Positions 33,839 to 46,526 of a stretch of DNA of 64,000 bases are shown piece after piece. The stretch lies in the NCBI GenBank assembly GCA_033239005.1, contig BSQZ01000011.1, positions 5,067,001 through 5,131,000 on the forward strand, read 5' to 3'. Below the pieces are notes generated by a model, which was not told the origin of the DNA, ran no database searches, and worked only from the letters and a program-made list of their open reading frames with translations. The position numbers and the translations under genes were made by a program. Within the stretch, counting starts at the first letter, position 1. Every line of letters starts with the position of its first letter. Source of the stretch: Lamellibrachia satsuma (lineage: Eukaryota > Annelida > Polychaeta > Sabellida > Siboglinidae).

Positions 33839-36800
33839 AGCACCACTGAAATCCATACCAGGATTCTGAAATGAATAAAAACATGCTATAGCCACTGGTA
33901 ATGTTGATCAATATCACTACTGCCACTTACATCAATTGCTTTATGCATTATGCCAGTGTGCCAACTCTGCCCTTGAATGACGACGATTATTAATATATGG
34001 CAATTCTTATTACAATTTAACATTAACATTTTCAGTATGATTACAATAGTTATTACAATTAGAGAAATGTGATTGCAACTATACTATTTTCTATATCTGT
34101 TATGACATTGTTAATTATATTGGACCAATCCCAGTGAATGATTTCTAGGCACTAGTATTAAGGGTAGTAGTTTGGGGCATGCATTGCTGAAACAAAAGGA
34201 CAACCAAACCCAACCATGGAAACATTTTAGTGTCAGTGTCACCAAAGTGGCCTTTGGCTATCTGGCAAGTCCAAAATACACCAACGGCATGAGTTTCCAA
34301 AAAAAAGTAAAGGTCAGTTTTTATACAGCAACGTATCTTGTTCTAGGAACCATTTAAAGAACCTTACACTTCACAGACCAGCTCGTTCAAATGCCATCTC
34401 AATAATTTACAACAGACAGACACTTGAGCTCCCAGCACTGACAGCTTTAAAGCTTAGTGCAACCACAACTGAAACTTCCCTGGAAAGCATTCAGCCATGT
34501 CAAAATTATATATCCACCATGGTCTACAGTCAGGTACCAAGTTATACATATGAATACAATGAAATTGCCCAAACATCGAAACGACAGCAAGACGATTCAA
34601 ACCCTGGTCCTATCCATTGAGAATCATTTGAGAGTGCTATGTTCTAACGCTGTGTTTAACCAACAAAATTTCAACTTTTCATAGATTAATAAATTTGGGA
34701 TATGCTGGACCCACATGTCAGAAGTTAAGAACAGGTAAAAAGATCCCATTAGTATCAGTTTATGCTAAATTTGCTTCATAAATCTTGAATGACAACAACA
34801 ACCAACCTCAATTTGGTAGCGTTCTAGGGTCAATTTCTGCTGCATCTGATCCCATGTCCACGGGTCGGCCTCGTACTGTCCATCAAGCAGAGACTTCCAG
34901 CAGCTGCCAGCCGTCCTGTCAGACTTGGGAAGGCAGATCATGAGCAGTTTCTTGTCTTCTGTAACCATAATGCACATCAACTCAGCCAAGACGAGTTGTA
35001 TTTATTTTAAGTTTACACCTCTCTCCTCAACTGATTTAACCCATCAGGTTCGTTGATGTTAATATTTGTAGTGTGTGAATAGTTTAAATAGTATATGCAG
35101 TTTAAAAAAAGAGCATACTTTTGTTAAAATCATTGAAGAATTACCTTTGATTGTTAGATTGGAAAACGTGCAATTTAAGTGTGTCTAGCCTCATAATGCT
35201 ATGGTATATAAAGCCGGACCAAAGTTTTACTGGACCCTGTCTAAAATTATTTAATAGTTTGTCCAACAATTTAACCAAAACTAAATAACAAATTTGTACA
35301 ATAAAGCTAGCATGCCATAGTCACAGCGGATATTAGATGTGATTATTTTGTTTGCGAAATGAGTCTAAAATGAGATAAGAAAAAAATAAAATATCTTATC
35401 GACTCCACGTGGATCATGGATACTGTGATAACAGGCATTTTTGCTATTGATTTGACGTCACTTTCGGGTAGTAATAGATCTGTTGGTGAAATATGAAGGT
35501 GTATCGCCAAAAACCCCTAATATCGCTCACGATAACGCTCATCCAGCTGACATTCCTGATTTGGACTCATGCTCTGATCTCAGATGATGGCAGTATCCCT
35601 GTTACTGCCTCAAGACCTGTAATTAAGCATGTTCAACCCCAAAAAGATGTAACCTCGTATATAATTCTCCTGGTGATCACAACGTCGAGTGATATCAAGG
35701 CCAACCCAAGTTTCCATGTGAAACTTATGGGAAGGCTGTCACATGGAAGCAAAAGGGAATTAGATGTGACAATTCTGAATGCCAACAATGATATCACACC
35801 GACTGCCAGAACATGAGATCGACTATATATGAATTCCAGCAATTGCCATGCCACATTTTAGTACAAACCTCTTTGTCTTGCATTCTATTTCCTCTGACAA
35901 CAGCTTTAGTAAACTTTCTGAGTTGTGTGATAACATGGACTGCAACGGGTGCTCATCACCGGGGCCACCGTTAGCCTCGTCTTCCCCCCACAAAATCATG
36001 TCACGCTGCGTCAAAATGTAAACAGAAACCTCTTTGACTGTTGAATGTTAACTGCCAGTCAATAGTGAACAAAAAAGAGGAACTAGATCACCTCCTGTAC
36101 AGCACAAAGACAGATATTATTATTGGCACAGAGTCCTGGCTCACTTCGAACATCAAGGATCATGAAGTTTTCCTTCAAGATTTCACAGTTTATCGTAGAG
36201 ACAGAGAGATAGGACGAGGGGGTGGAGTATTCATAGCAGTAAGAGCAGATGTTGTTACTGACAGTTTGAGAAAGATCTAGAGACAGACTGCGAGATCCTC
36301 TGGATCAAACTGAACATCGCATCCAGCCAGAGCTTGTACATTGGCGCATATTATAGGCCTAATGCTACTGACGAACAAAGCCTCAATTCACTTGCACAGT
36401 CATTAGCTAAACTGCCTCGTGACAGCAGCCATGTGTGGCTAGCTGGTGATATGAACCTGCCAGGCCTGGAGTGGCCGTTGGCTCAACTGAAGCCCGCTTG
36501 CTGTTCTCCTTCACACCATACCCTGTTCCTAGACATCCTAGCTGACCATGGCTTGACCCAGGTCATTGACCAACCCACCAGGGGAGACAATACCCAATGC
36601 TTGTCAACAGGACAGAGAGCTTACCAGGAATATCCGACCACAATATCGTTTTCAATGAAATTTATATAAGCCCCAAGAAATACACCCAAACCCGGCGTAA
36701 ACTATATAATCTATAGGAAAGCCAACTGGGAGGGTATAGAAATGGAACTCATCAGGATCCGAGAATATATCAACACCAACCGAGAGACCCTGACCACAAA

Positions 36801-39800
36801 TGAACTTTGGAACAAAATTAAAGCAGCCCTGAATGAAGTAAAGTCACATATTTCCCACAGGAATGCATCAAACCGGGATAGACCCCCATGGATAAATAGT
36901 AAACTGAAGAAACTAATAAAATCCAGGAATCGACTTTTTTAGAAAACAAAGAAGGGATCAAAGAAATCCAAACTTCGGACAACTAAATTACAGACCTTAA
37001 AAAGCACTATTAGGAAAAAAACCAGGGCAGCCTATTGGACATATGCTGAATCAGTAATCACACCAAACCAGGATGACCACAACAGAAATGGCAACAAGAA
37101 ATTGTGGTCTTTCATCAAACACAGACGAACACATTCAGTAGGCATCGCACCTCTTAAAGAACACCCCCCTGAGCAAATCCAGGATCCTAAACGCTCAGTT
37201 CATCTCTGTGTTCACCAAAGAGAGCCCCTTAAATCCACCCCCACAGGAAGCTAACCCATTATGACAGTATCCCCTGATTTCCAAATTGAATATCACCACA
37301 GAAGGCATTCACAAACTCCTGGAAAATCTCAACCCTAACAAAGCCATGGAACCAGACAGGCTTTGCCCCAGAGTCCTCAAAGAAACAGCCAGAGCAGTTG
37401 CTCCTATTCTACAGATAATATTTTCTAAATCACTTGAAAATGGTGAGGCGCCAGAGGATTGGAAACAAGCAAATATAGCACCAATCTTCAAGAAAGGAGA
37501 ATGATATTGTCCATCAAATTACTGCCCAGTCTAACTCACGTGTGTGTGTGTGTGTGTGCAGCAAACTAATGGAACACATAATCTCAAAACACCTACTAAA
37601 CCACCTGGAAGCCAACAATATCCTCTTCGACAAGCAGCATGGATTTCGAAAAAAGTAATCAACCGATACACAGTTGCTAACTTTCACACAAGATATTCTG
37701 GCCAATGTAAGTGGCGGAAGGCAAACTGACGTAATTATTATGGATTTCGCCAAAGCTTTTGACAAAGTACCACACCACAGACAATCCAGAAACATGAGAG
37801 ATATGGTATCACTGGCCCTATAAACACTTGGGTTGAGAAATTCTTGAAAGGCCGGAAAGCAACGTGTGGCATGTGAAGGGATGTATTCGGACTGGGCTCC
37901 AGTTATCAGTGGAGTCCCACAAGGTTCAGTGATTGCCCCCATCCTCTTTCTTATCTATATAAATTACCTACCTAATAACCTCAAATCAACTGTCCAACTC
38001 TTTGCCAATGACACTATTATCTACGTGACAATATCCAATGGTACTGACGCGACAGCCCTTCAACAAGATCTAAATAAATTGGCCAAGTGGGAAGAAACAT
38101 GGCAAATGGAGTTCCATCCCCAGAAATGTAGTGCACTCCACATTACCAGATCACATAACCCGAAATAAAAACAATACACTCTTCATGGCCACATACTTGT
38201 AAAGGAGGACAACGCAAAATATCTTGGAATAACCACATAAATGCATGCATCCTTAGGTGTCCTACGAAGAAATCTCAAAATTGGCCAAGAAAATTTAAAA
38301 ACCAGTGCTTATTTCACTTTAGTTAGACCCCAGTTAGAATATGCCGTTGCCATATGGGACCCGTACACACAAACATACAAAAACAAAACAGAGATGGTCC
38401 AAAGACGGGCTGCAAGGTATGTTTGTAACAACTACAACCGTGAAGCAAGTGTCACCACTATGATCAAACACTTGCACTGGCGCAGCCTCCAACAAAGAAC
38501 CGACATCCGCTTTGTCATGTTATATTTTCAGACAGAAGATTTCCAGCTTGCAACATTAATTGATATTGCATTTTTCACGCTATCAACTTTTCCTCTCCTC
38601 ATATTGCAGTACTACACACACACTATCATCTTTTCTCTTTCTTCCAACTATTTTATTACTTTTCTTACAGGACTTTAGCATGTGTGCACACACACCGAGT
38701 CAATACACCTTGAAGAGAGGGTTGAATCGTACCCGGAAGAAGAAGAATTGGGATATAAATCTATGGGTTATTGCCCACAACCCATGACTTGGCTGTCCAA
38801 TTGGTTTTGTTTCTTGAAAGCAACAAGAAACGATGCATCCCATCGGTTGGGTGACAAAGTTTCGCCCAACCAATTTGACAACTAATCGGTCATGTAATTG
38901 GGCATTTAGTCTTACTACTCTTACCTTGTAGTTACCTACGGGGCAGTATGTGTATTTCTTCAGAGTATGTATTTCTTCAAGGAGTGTTTTTTCTTCAAGA
39001 GCATGTATTTTTCAAGAACACTGACTTCAACAAAATGCTATGACTTTTTAAATATGTTGCAAAAAGTGTAACAATGAAAACAGAACAATAAAGCTTGATA
39101 TACTTTCTCTACTTTTCCAATTAGTTTGTGGTAAACAGCGCAACAAACCCGTGTCTACTGAATGTAACCTAAAACACAACAATGTTACCAAACTGAGTTT
39201 AATTAATAAACCCACTTTTTAACACCTCCATCCTACAAAACCAGAATATTTTAGCAGCTTCACTCACCAATTGTCCACACAATATCGTCTGCATGGACTT
39301 CTCGGAAGAGTTCACCCTATAAGAATTGGACATTGAATTTTTGCTATGAATGAAGATAATTGCATTCACCACTTAATGACAATGAAAATTGTTTACTATC
39401 ATATTTAATTCATATAATTATATGTTGCTTTTATTGATCAAAACGTAGGATTTGACAAAAACATTACTGCTGGTCAGTGAAATGACAAATAATCGAAGTG
39501 TACAGTTTTTATTCAAACTGAAAAGTAATTATGCGAACAGTTTTCAAGAAGCATGTACAATGGTGAAAAGCATATATAGTAAGTAATCTGTTGAATGTGT
39601 AACATTTTGAGTGTTAAAACCGCATTGCACCACCTTTCTGACACTCAAATGTGCAGATGTAATGGTGTTGTACATCTAATATCGCTCACACAGTACCCGC
39701 GTTGCTCTTGTCTTGTCTTGTAGTATTACTGGCCAACACTCCTATGGAGTCAAACGGTCAGGGTTGGGTGCGCATGCTATTTAGTCATGTTTGTTTGGGA

Positions 39801-41303
39801 CTAAGTGTGTGAGCGCTTGCTTAAATTGCTGTGGTTCTGTGATGTTGGCTGTTGCATCTGGTAATGAATTCCAATCTTTTATTGTTCGGGGAAAATAAGA
39901 AAATTTGTAACAGTTCTTGCTCGCGTGTATGGTGTTGAAGGCTTTGGTATTTAGATGCCGTGAGTGGTGTTTGATGGGTTGGAGGAGGTTTGCGACAGGC
40001 AATGATAGATGACTGTAGATGGCTTTGTGAAATATGGTGAGCCGTCTGTTTGTTCTCCTAGTTGTTAGTAGCTCTAGGTGTAATTTTTTAATAATTTCTG
40101 ACACACACCCAGTTTCTCTGGATGTGTAGTCATTGTGGCAAAAGCAAGCCGCTCGTCTTTGTACCATCTCTATTTTGTTAATGAGAACCTGGGTGTGGGG
40201 GTCACATACGGATGATGAATATTCTAGGAGTTGGCGAACAAGGGTTGTGTAGGCGGTTGTTTTGATGTTTTTGGGGCATGAGTGGAGATTCCATCTGACG
40301 AATGCAAGTGTGCGGTTAGCTGAGGCTGTGATCTGATGGATGTGTTTGTTCCAGGTGAGATCTTTGGTGATACAGACTCCTAGATAGGGATGACTGTCAG
40401 TTTCTTGTAGTGTTGAATCTCCTAGCGTGTAATTGTAGTGTTTTATACGTCTTGAATGTGTAATTCTCATGACGAAGCATTTTTGGGTATTGAGATGCAT
40501 TTGCCAGTCATGTTCCCATTGTGCCAGCCTGTTTAGATCTTTCTGGAGTTTGTGTGAGGTAAACTCATTTTTTATTTCTCTATAGAGGACACAGTCATCT
40601 GCAAACAGACGGACTGTGGAGTGAATATTGTCAGGTAGGTCATTGATGTATATGAGGAAAAGTAACGGTCCCAGTACCGTGCCCTGGGGTACACCCGAAA
40701 CAACGGTGGTCCAGGTCGAGTGTTCTCCACCGACAACAACTCAATTATTATCATGTCAGTCTGGGATTTATTATTTAAAGAATTAGCTAGATCGTGTGTG
40801 GTGAGTATTAATTGAGATTCTGTGGAGTGTTTTCTGCGGAAGCCATGTTGTCTGTCTGTTAAGATTGCGTATTGGTCAAAGTGGTTCATGATGTTAGAGA
40901 ATACAATGTGTTCAAGGATTTTGCAACATATCGATGTTAAGGAGATGGGACGATAGTTTGATGCAAAGGACCGGTCTCCCTTCTTGAATATGGGGGTGCT
41001 CAGTCGTCTGCACAAGCGTCAGAGGTGATGAAATGCGGTTTTTCACACTCAGATGTTATAGTAAAAATTACACGATCACATTAATTCAGTAGTCAATAAC
41101 AATGTGCGATGTCGTACCTGGATTGTCACGTGTTCTTTCACGCAGACGTTCAGCCTCTTAGTTGAGACATCACAGCGAATGTCTTTTGCGCGAGTACCTT
41201 CTGTCAAGTTGACCTGCATCCACACTTCGTCCATCGTCTGCCACCACTTACCCCATTCCGTGTTACATGTTACCACACCACTTCTCTCGTCAAAATCGGA
41301 CAT
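33791..41303 (-). CDS. NUDCD2: NudC domain-containing protein 2, complete
   Basis: NUDCD2 is a small cytoplasmic CS/p23-fold co-chaperone linked to HSP90 and LIS1/dynein regulation. Exons on the minus strand: 41303-41118 (MSDFDERSGVVTCNTEWGKW), 39316-39268 (GELFREVHADDIVWTI), 34958-34807 (EDKKLLMICLPKSDR, ending KLTLERYQIE) and 33865-33791 (NPGMDFSGASISGSYQDGG, ending PELPS, stop at 33793-33791). Phases join cleanly to 153 residues, against 157 in human. The CS domain spans roughly residues 10-100, with the typical WTxEDKK strand. The last eight residues differ from the vertebrate end and lie in the first unit of the 54-bp array. Introns 1 and 2 contain LINE remnants. Confidence 0.95.
33870..34800. 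other. NUDCD2 intron 3, nothing recognised
   Basis: AT-rich intron between exons 3 and 4. Only short open frames, none recognised. The following 34960-35480 stretch of intron 2 is likewise featureless. Confidence 0.45.
35480..38760 (+). mobile_element. Degenerate Jockey/CR1-group LINE in NUDCD2 intron 2
   Basis: Nearly full-length ORF2 remnants in order: a start-proximal piece ending SSDIKANPS (35688-35711), reminiscent of the GDIExNPGP 2A-like motif of some LINEs; an endonuclease (36041-36670, NVNCQSIVNKKEELDHLL, GTESWL, LAGDMNLPG); a linker (36742-37260); a reverse transcriptase (37286-38165, LNPNKAMEPD, SGVPQGSVIAP); and a C-terminal region (38241-38530, VRPQLEYAVAIWDP, MVQRRAARYV). The catalytic FADD is FAND (Asn codon 38007-38009), there are several frameshifts, and a (TG)9 tract breaks the RT near 37541. 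It is antisense to NUDCD2. Confidence 0.88.
39781..41015 (-). mobile_element. 5'-truncated LINE in NUDCD2 intron 1
   Basis: Minus-strand frames encode TPIFKKGDRSFASNYRPISL and GFRRKHSTESQLILTTHDLA (RT fingers/palm), the degraded middle of the RT, then MHLNTQKCFVMRITHSRRIK, YLGVCITKDLTWNKHI and RTIKDWNSLPDATANI near the end. The order is that of a Jockey/CR1-group reverse transcriptase and C-terminal domain. No endonuclease is present and the RT core is broken. It shares clade-level motifs with the element at 35480 but differs clearly in sequence and is in the opposite orientation. Confidence 0.88.
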
Positions 41304-41790
41304 GCTTACAAAAACTTGCAAACTTTGTTTTGACGGAACCGCCAAGACAGTTAGCAAAACACGGGTATGTGGCATCGATTATAAAAAGCCTTACCCGTTT
41401 ATACGAGGTTTCTGCGAGACACGCTAGATGGCGCGTCGTTTTGTTAGCGTCTACTGAGCGCTCACGGTCTGTCTTCCAGCGGGTCTGGCGAGCCTCGCTC
41501 GACCCTGGTAACACGGTTTAGGCAGCGGTACAGCTACAGGAAGCACTCCACGGCAGTAATGTTGCTTTGTGCACTGGCCAGTAAGTCTGCATCTTACAGC
41601 AGTACATACTCAGCAAGCAACCGGAACAGGCCCGACTTTAGAGACATTACTACCATTAGCAGTATCCTGGAATCCCATACTATGCCAGTGACAGTGTGGT
41701 GTCTGGTGAACATCGCAACCGGTTGACAGACCCGAACATACGCACACTCACGCACTCACGCAGGCACGCACGCACGCACGCACTAGCACT
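41304..41790. other. NUDCD2 5' flank
   Basis: Sequence upstream of the NUDCD2 ATG is moderately CpG-rich (41400-41520), consistent with a promoter, but I can name no specific motif. A simple (GCAC)n stretch lies at about 41762-41782. Confidence 0.4.
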
Positions 41791-41792
41791 AA

Positions 41793-42905
41793 TGTTATAT
41801 TTCGTGAACCAAAAGCAAACTTACTTGGTAAACTGTATTCGGAAACCATTTATGGACATGATTACAACTCGGTCACCTCGTTGGCCTCGGGACCCATTAT
41901 TATTTCAGTCGCAGTACAAGATATAACCATCCCTCTTATGATTAATATTGTGTAAATTGATAAACATAATATGCCATTATTATAACACATATAAAAACAA
42001 GGTACACTGCCAGTACATTAGTACAGTTTGATCCGGGAATTATCCTGTCCCAAAGTTGGATCATGCATTGCACAATTTAATGTCTTCAAAGATCAAGTCT
42101 CAGAGGAGGTATGCCTCGAGTGAGGCGGTAGAATAACAACGCACCGGAGTTGCTGACTGGTGTGCATTGCATTCCGGTGTGGTTGGTACATACGTAGAAT
42201 CAAGCTCAACAGTGGGCAGCGGCTGTGTAGATTTCACAGGAGATTCCACAGTGTCAGTTGGCTGGGCCTCAGCGTTTGTTGGTTCCGACGTGGTTGAAGT
42301 AGAAGTCGGAATGTCAGGTCCTCGTAGACGTAGGGAATGCCACCAGTTCACTTATATGTTGGTTGCACGTGCCGCTCAGAATATGATCCTGATGACGATG
42401 CACGACCCGTCCATCGGAAAACTGGGCCGTGAACGATACCGGGCCTGTGCGTTGGAGCAGTTCGCCAGGTAACCATGTTGGTCCGGGCGCAAAGTTACGC
42501 ACCAACACGCGGTCACCAGGGTTGAATGTGCGTGTTGATCATGCTGCTGCTTTGGCTTCATCTGCTTCCCTTCCACCCTCGATCTCGTGCTCGGGCGAAT
42601 CAAGTCGAGTCTCCAGTTTGGACGTCGGCGAAGCAACATTTCAGCAGGCGAACGATTTGTGGTTGAGTGTGGTGTTAGCCGATATAGTTTGCGAACCATC
42701 GGGGTGGGGTGGAGGTGGGGGGTGTAGGTGTTGGTGTGGGTGGGGTGTGTTAGTTGTTAAATCTTGTACGACTGAAATAATAATGGGTCCCGAGGCCAAC
42801 GTGATGACCGAGTTGTCATCATGTGAATAAATGGTTTCTGAATAAAGTTTGCCAAGTAAATTTGCTTTTGGTTCACGAAATATAAAATTGGCGACGAGAA
42901 TGGTT
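41793..42905. mobile_element. Rearranged Ty3/Gypsy LTR retrotransposon fragments
   Basis: On the minus strand, 42699-42110 encodes the integrase end: YRLTPHSTTNRSPAEMLL, DLIRPSTRSRVEGKQ, PGPTWLPGELLQRTGPVSFT, HRHQDHILS, in two frames. This is typical of Ty3/Gypsy polyproteins. Beyond it, 41930-41793 is an LTR-like piece in the same orientation. At 42763-42888 the same LTR-like sequence occurs in the opposite orientation, followed by TTGGCGACGAGAATGG, a primer-binding-site-like junction. The two LTR pieces therefore face each other, so at least two insertions or an inversion are needed. A G-rich tract (42704-42750) separates the pieces. Confidence 0.8.
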
Positions 42906-42920
42906 AGATGGGACCATGAA

Positions 42921-43195
<275 letters not shown>

Positions 43196-43214
43196 TATAT
43201 ACTTGTTGTCAATG

Positions 43215-43420
43215 ATGTTTCTGGTTATTGGTATTGTATGACATTTTTGGGAATGGAACTCCATTTTCCACATCTCCCATTTTGCAAGTTTGTCCAGACC
43301 CTCCTGGAGCACAGCAGCATTTGATTTGGGGTTAAGAGCTACATACATTAAAGTGTCATCTGCAAATAACCTAATTGTATTGTAGATGTTATATTATTAG
43401 GAATATCAAACTGCGGGCTG
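43215..43420 (-). mobile_element. LINE reverse transcriptase fragment
   Basis: The minus strand reads GYLQMTL in one frame for the FADDT block, then LNPKSNAAVLQEGLDKLAKW, then [15 protein letters not shown]. This is the segment after the catalytic aspartates of Jockey/CR1-group RTs (compare LNKLAKWEETWQMEFHPQKC in the element at 35480). Only about 200 bp remain, with frameshifts. Confidence 0.7.
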
Positions 43421-43429
43421 AATAAACTA

Positions 43430-46386
43430 AACCATTATGACCTTCTGTATGCAAGAATGACAGTGGTAGGCAATACTATAAATATATATTTATTTATTTG
43501 TGTCCGTGCCCACACAATAGTTCTCTGTCTATAGTTATGATGTTGTTGAACAGCGCTGGTGTACGTTGAACTGCAAAATAAAGACAGAACGTCTTCTTGC
43601 GACGTCTTACGTGCGCTAAAAAAACAACGTTTTTATTGGCAACGGTTTCCATACATTTCGAACGGCGATTGTAAATAACGTCAATCACAATATATGGGCC
43701 AATCAAGCGCATCTATGTCATCACGTGATCATGCAGTAACACGTAGCAATCAGTTCTCAACGAAGCCAGACGCGTTTCGACCCAGCTGCGAGTGTCACTG
43801 TTCGAAGTCGTTTTGACGCGTTATCGTCTACCGAAACTGAACTCTCGAGTTTCCAGACATATCCACGATGGATTAAAATTATAACATGTAAATGTGACTA
43901 ACATCTCCTGTTCTTCTGACCTAAATACGTCACGAGTACTTGAGTGCATAGCGATTCTGGTTTGAGCTCGGATCCGTGAGGATTTCGACGATATAGGCTG
44001 TATAGCCTATATGAGTTTGTATTACTATATTGGTATACTAATGTACCACAGTGTAGGCCATATACATTTACGTGTGGTATTTCTGATTATCTCCTATGCT
44101 ATTGTACAGTGGTAGAGAGTTAATCGTGTTGTTGTTTCGTTGGTGTTGACCAGTTGTTGGCGCACGATGAAAGAGGCAGGCATAGGCGTTTCCAAGTAGT
44201 GGACGCTTGGACGACACAACCCATACAGTGCTGCCGAACGCTACGACATCGCCAACAAGTGAAGACAAACTGACGATATGTATGTCTACGGTTTGCAGTG
44301 CCAACGGTTCAAGTCCCATAATTCCTGGGTCGGCAGAACACCTCGATCGCGACTAAGCACTGAGCGTAAACATTATGACGTCGTCTTCAGACGCAACAGA
44401 TGATCACACATCTACCGGAAGTGACGCGTGAAAGCACTGCACGGTTGGGGGTGTCCTACAATCAATACTACCCACCGGGAGGGACGCCTCCTTTTCCGAG
44501 GTAAGCCTAACAAAACCCTCCGACGTTTATAACTAACTTACAACTGGATAAGCATATACGCAGCATTGCATTTGTTCAAGTCAACTTGACGATGTTACCA
44601 GGATAACCCCAAATCATCTATGAATTTTAATTTCAGGTGCGTCTCGCGTGCTTCCGGTTGGACTGATCGCTGTTGCGGCTGCAGACGACATGACGCGTTG
44701 GTACTAAGGTTCGATTTTATTTATGCCTTTTTAGTTTTATGACGAGGAGTTGCCCCATGGTACCGGGGAGCGAGACGACCGAGTTCTACCGATCGGCACA
44801 TGTCACCAGCAACGCAACATTGGCACCGACACGGGCGAATGCCACTCGAAAAATCCATCGTCGACGCCGGTTCTTCAACTGTCCAATGTCATCGGAAACA
44901 TCAACCGGTGAACGTTACGCGATCGACGCCTATCGCGGCCCGTGGCCGCAGATGAACGGTGTTGGACGAACGGCGGACGCACAAAACACCTTCGACGCCG
45001 ATCGAGACGCACGCTCGTCGGAAAAATCTATTGTGAACGTGGGTGGACGCTCTCGGACATGTACGGTGAACGTTACGCGATCGACGCCGGGAACATTTGC
45101 GTTGACGTTTTGATTGTAAAAACAAAGGGCAATGTGTTGCCATGGTGATCATTACGTTGGCGTATTTGAACGATATGCCACGTTGACGCTCATGGCTTCA
45201 TCTTTGTTCGCTCATTTAATAAAGTTTCTGCTTGGATAACCTCCAATATATTTTTACGTTTATACCAATACTTCTGTCACCTCTTCAATTTATCTCTTTC
45301 CTACAAAAAGTGGCATTTCCAACCAACCAACGTAACTTATTACCAACAAACAACAATAGGCCCCTACGAATTTTATATCTCTTGACCTCCGCCGACGCTT
45401 CCCGGAAATGTCCACCGCTTTAGTCGCGGTTTCCATGCCCCACTACCGTTTCGCCATGCTCCATCGCCCCATTGCAGTCGCCATGCCGCTCTGCCACCTC
45501 GCCTCCTGTAGCGAGCGCCAACACTCGGTGGCTGAGCAAGTCCAGCGACAACAAATCGTGGTCGTTAATATTGCGGTACGTCCTCACGTTCCTCATTGCC
45601 GAACTTAATATTTGTCTGATGAGCCCGAGATAATCTCAGTACCACTACCGGTTGTAGAATGACAACAAGGGGTGTTACCTCTGGGTTCAAACTCCATCTT
45701 GATCTTCAGTACTTGCTATTAGTATAGAGGAGCTCATGGTAAAAGCGTGTAATTCTACTACTACCTTCACAGCGACCAACTCAACACACTGGAAGATGTA
45801 GCCACCGTCACAGAATGGCCAAATGCATGCGCTCGAAAATGGCAAAACCTCGTGCAAAGGACACAATGAGAAGAATACTGGACGACCCTCTAACACCAGT
45901 GTCGCTCTTGCTGTGCGGGCCGTCTATCCAGCTGTCTAAATGCAGTCGACGGATGGTTATTCAGGCTTATACAGGCTTTCTTGGTAATTGGCAAAGCAAA
46001 AATATCCCACAGTATACCCCACAGTTCTTGGCAGGTGTACTGGACGGCAGTCATGGTTAAAATGCTAACATTAGATAAAATGCTAACATTAAATTCTCCA
46101 CCGTATTCATTGACCATTCATATAGTCTGGCTAAATGCCACGTTACCCTGATCTTCTGTACATATATATAGCAACCAATACAAAAACCAACAATGTTGTG
46201 CACTGGCTGCTAATTCAGCGCCGCATAGTACAGCCATCGACCGTTCAGAGATGGTTCAAACATGTCCAGTCTGACATGTTTTTGCTGCAACACAATTAAT
46301 TCCTGTGGGAATGCGCCGTCTGTGCACATCATTGCGTGTTGAGAAACGCGCGTACGTGATATTTAGCAGTGATTGTCAAGTAAGTT
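43430..46386. other. No gene recognised; CpG-rich block with a 24-bp duplication
   Basis: No recognised protein. 44640-45230 is CpG-rich and holds an exact 24-bp duplication (44907-44930 and 45065-45088, containing AACGTTACGCGATCGACG), a 124-codon open frame (44739-45113) with no known similarity, and an AATAAA near 45218. A short ATG frame at 44374 and a GT donor at 44502 exist but lead nowhere recognisable. The block may be a decayed retroelement or an unannotated 5' exon; I cannot decide. Confidence 0.35.
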
Positions 46387-46526
46387 GGGGCGCGGTAGAG
46401 TAAGTTAGAACGTCGGACGTTTAATCCTCTTGCTGCCGTTTTGAAGCGCTGCCATTTCGTTCACCCCACGTTGCCACAATTTACTCGGCTGTAAATGAGT
46501 ATCTTGCTACAGACAGTGGTGCATAT

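Noticed and set aside
33124..33846. 240-codon minus-strand frame with an 18-residue repeat as a repetitive protein
   Set aside because: It has no ATG at its start, lies out of frame with the NUDCD2 exon, and is kept open only because the unit is 54 bp. The true frame ends at 33791.
36041..38678. Host genes with endonuclease and reverse transcriptase domains
   Set aside because: Frameshifts, a mutated FADD and the order EN-RT-C-terminus show a dead LINE in a NUDCD2 intron.
42704..42750. G-quadruplex
   Set aside because: Only three close G-runs are followed by a long loop before the next, so it misses the strict four-run pattern.
44739..45113. 124-codon Thr/Arg-rich protein
   Set aside because: No similarity, extreme CpG-driven composition, internal duplication and open overlapping frames on the other strand make coding unlikely.
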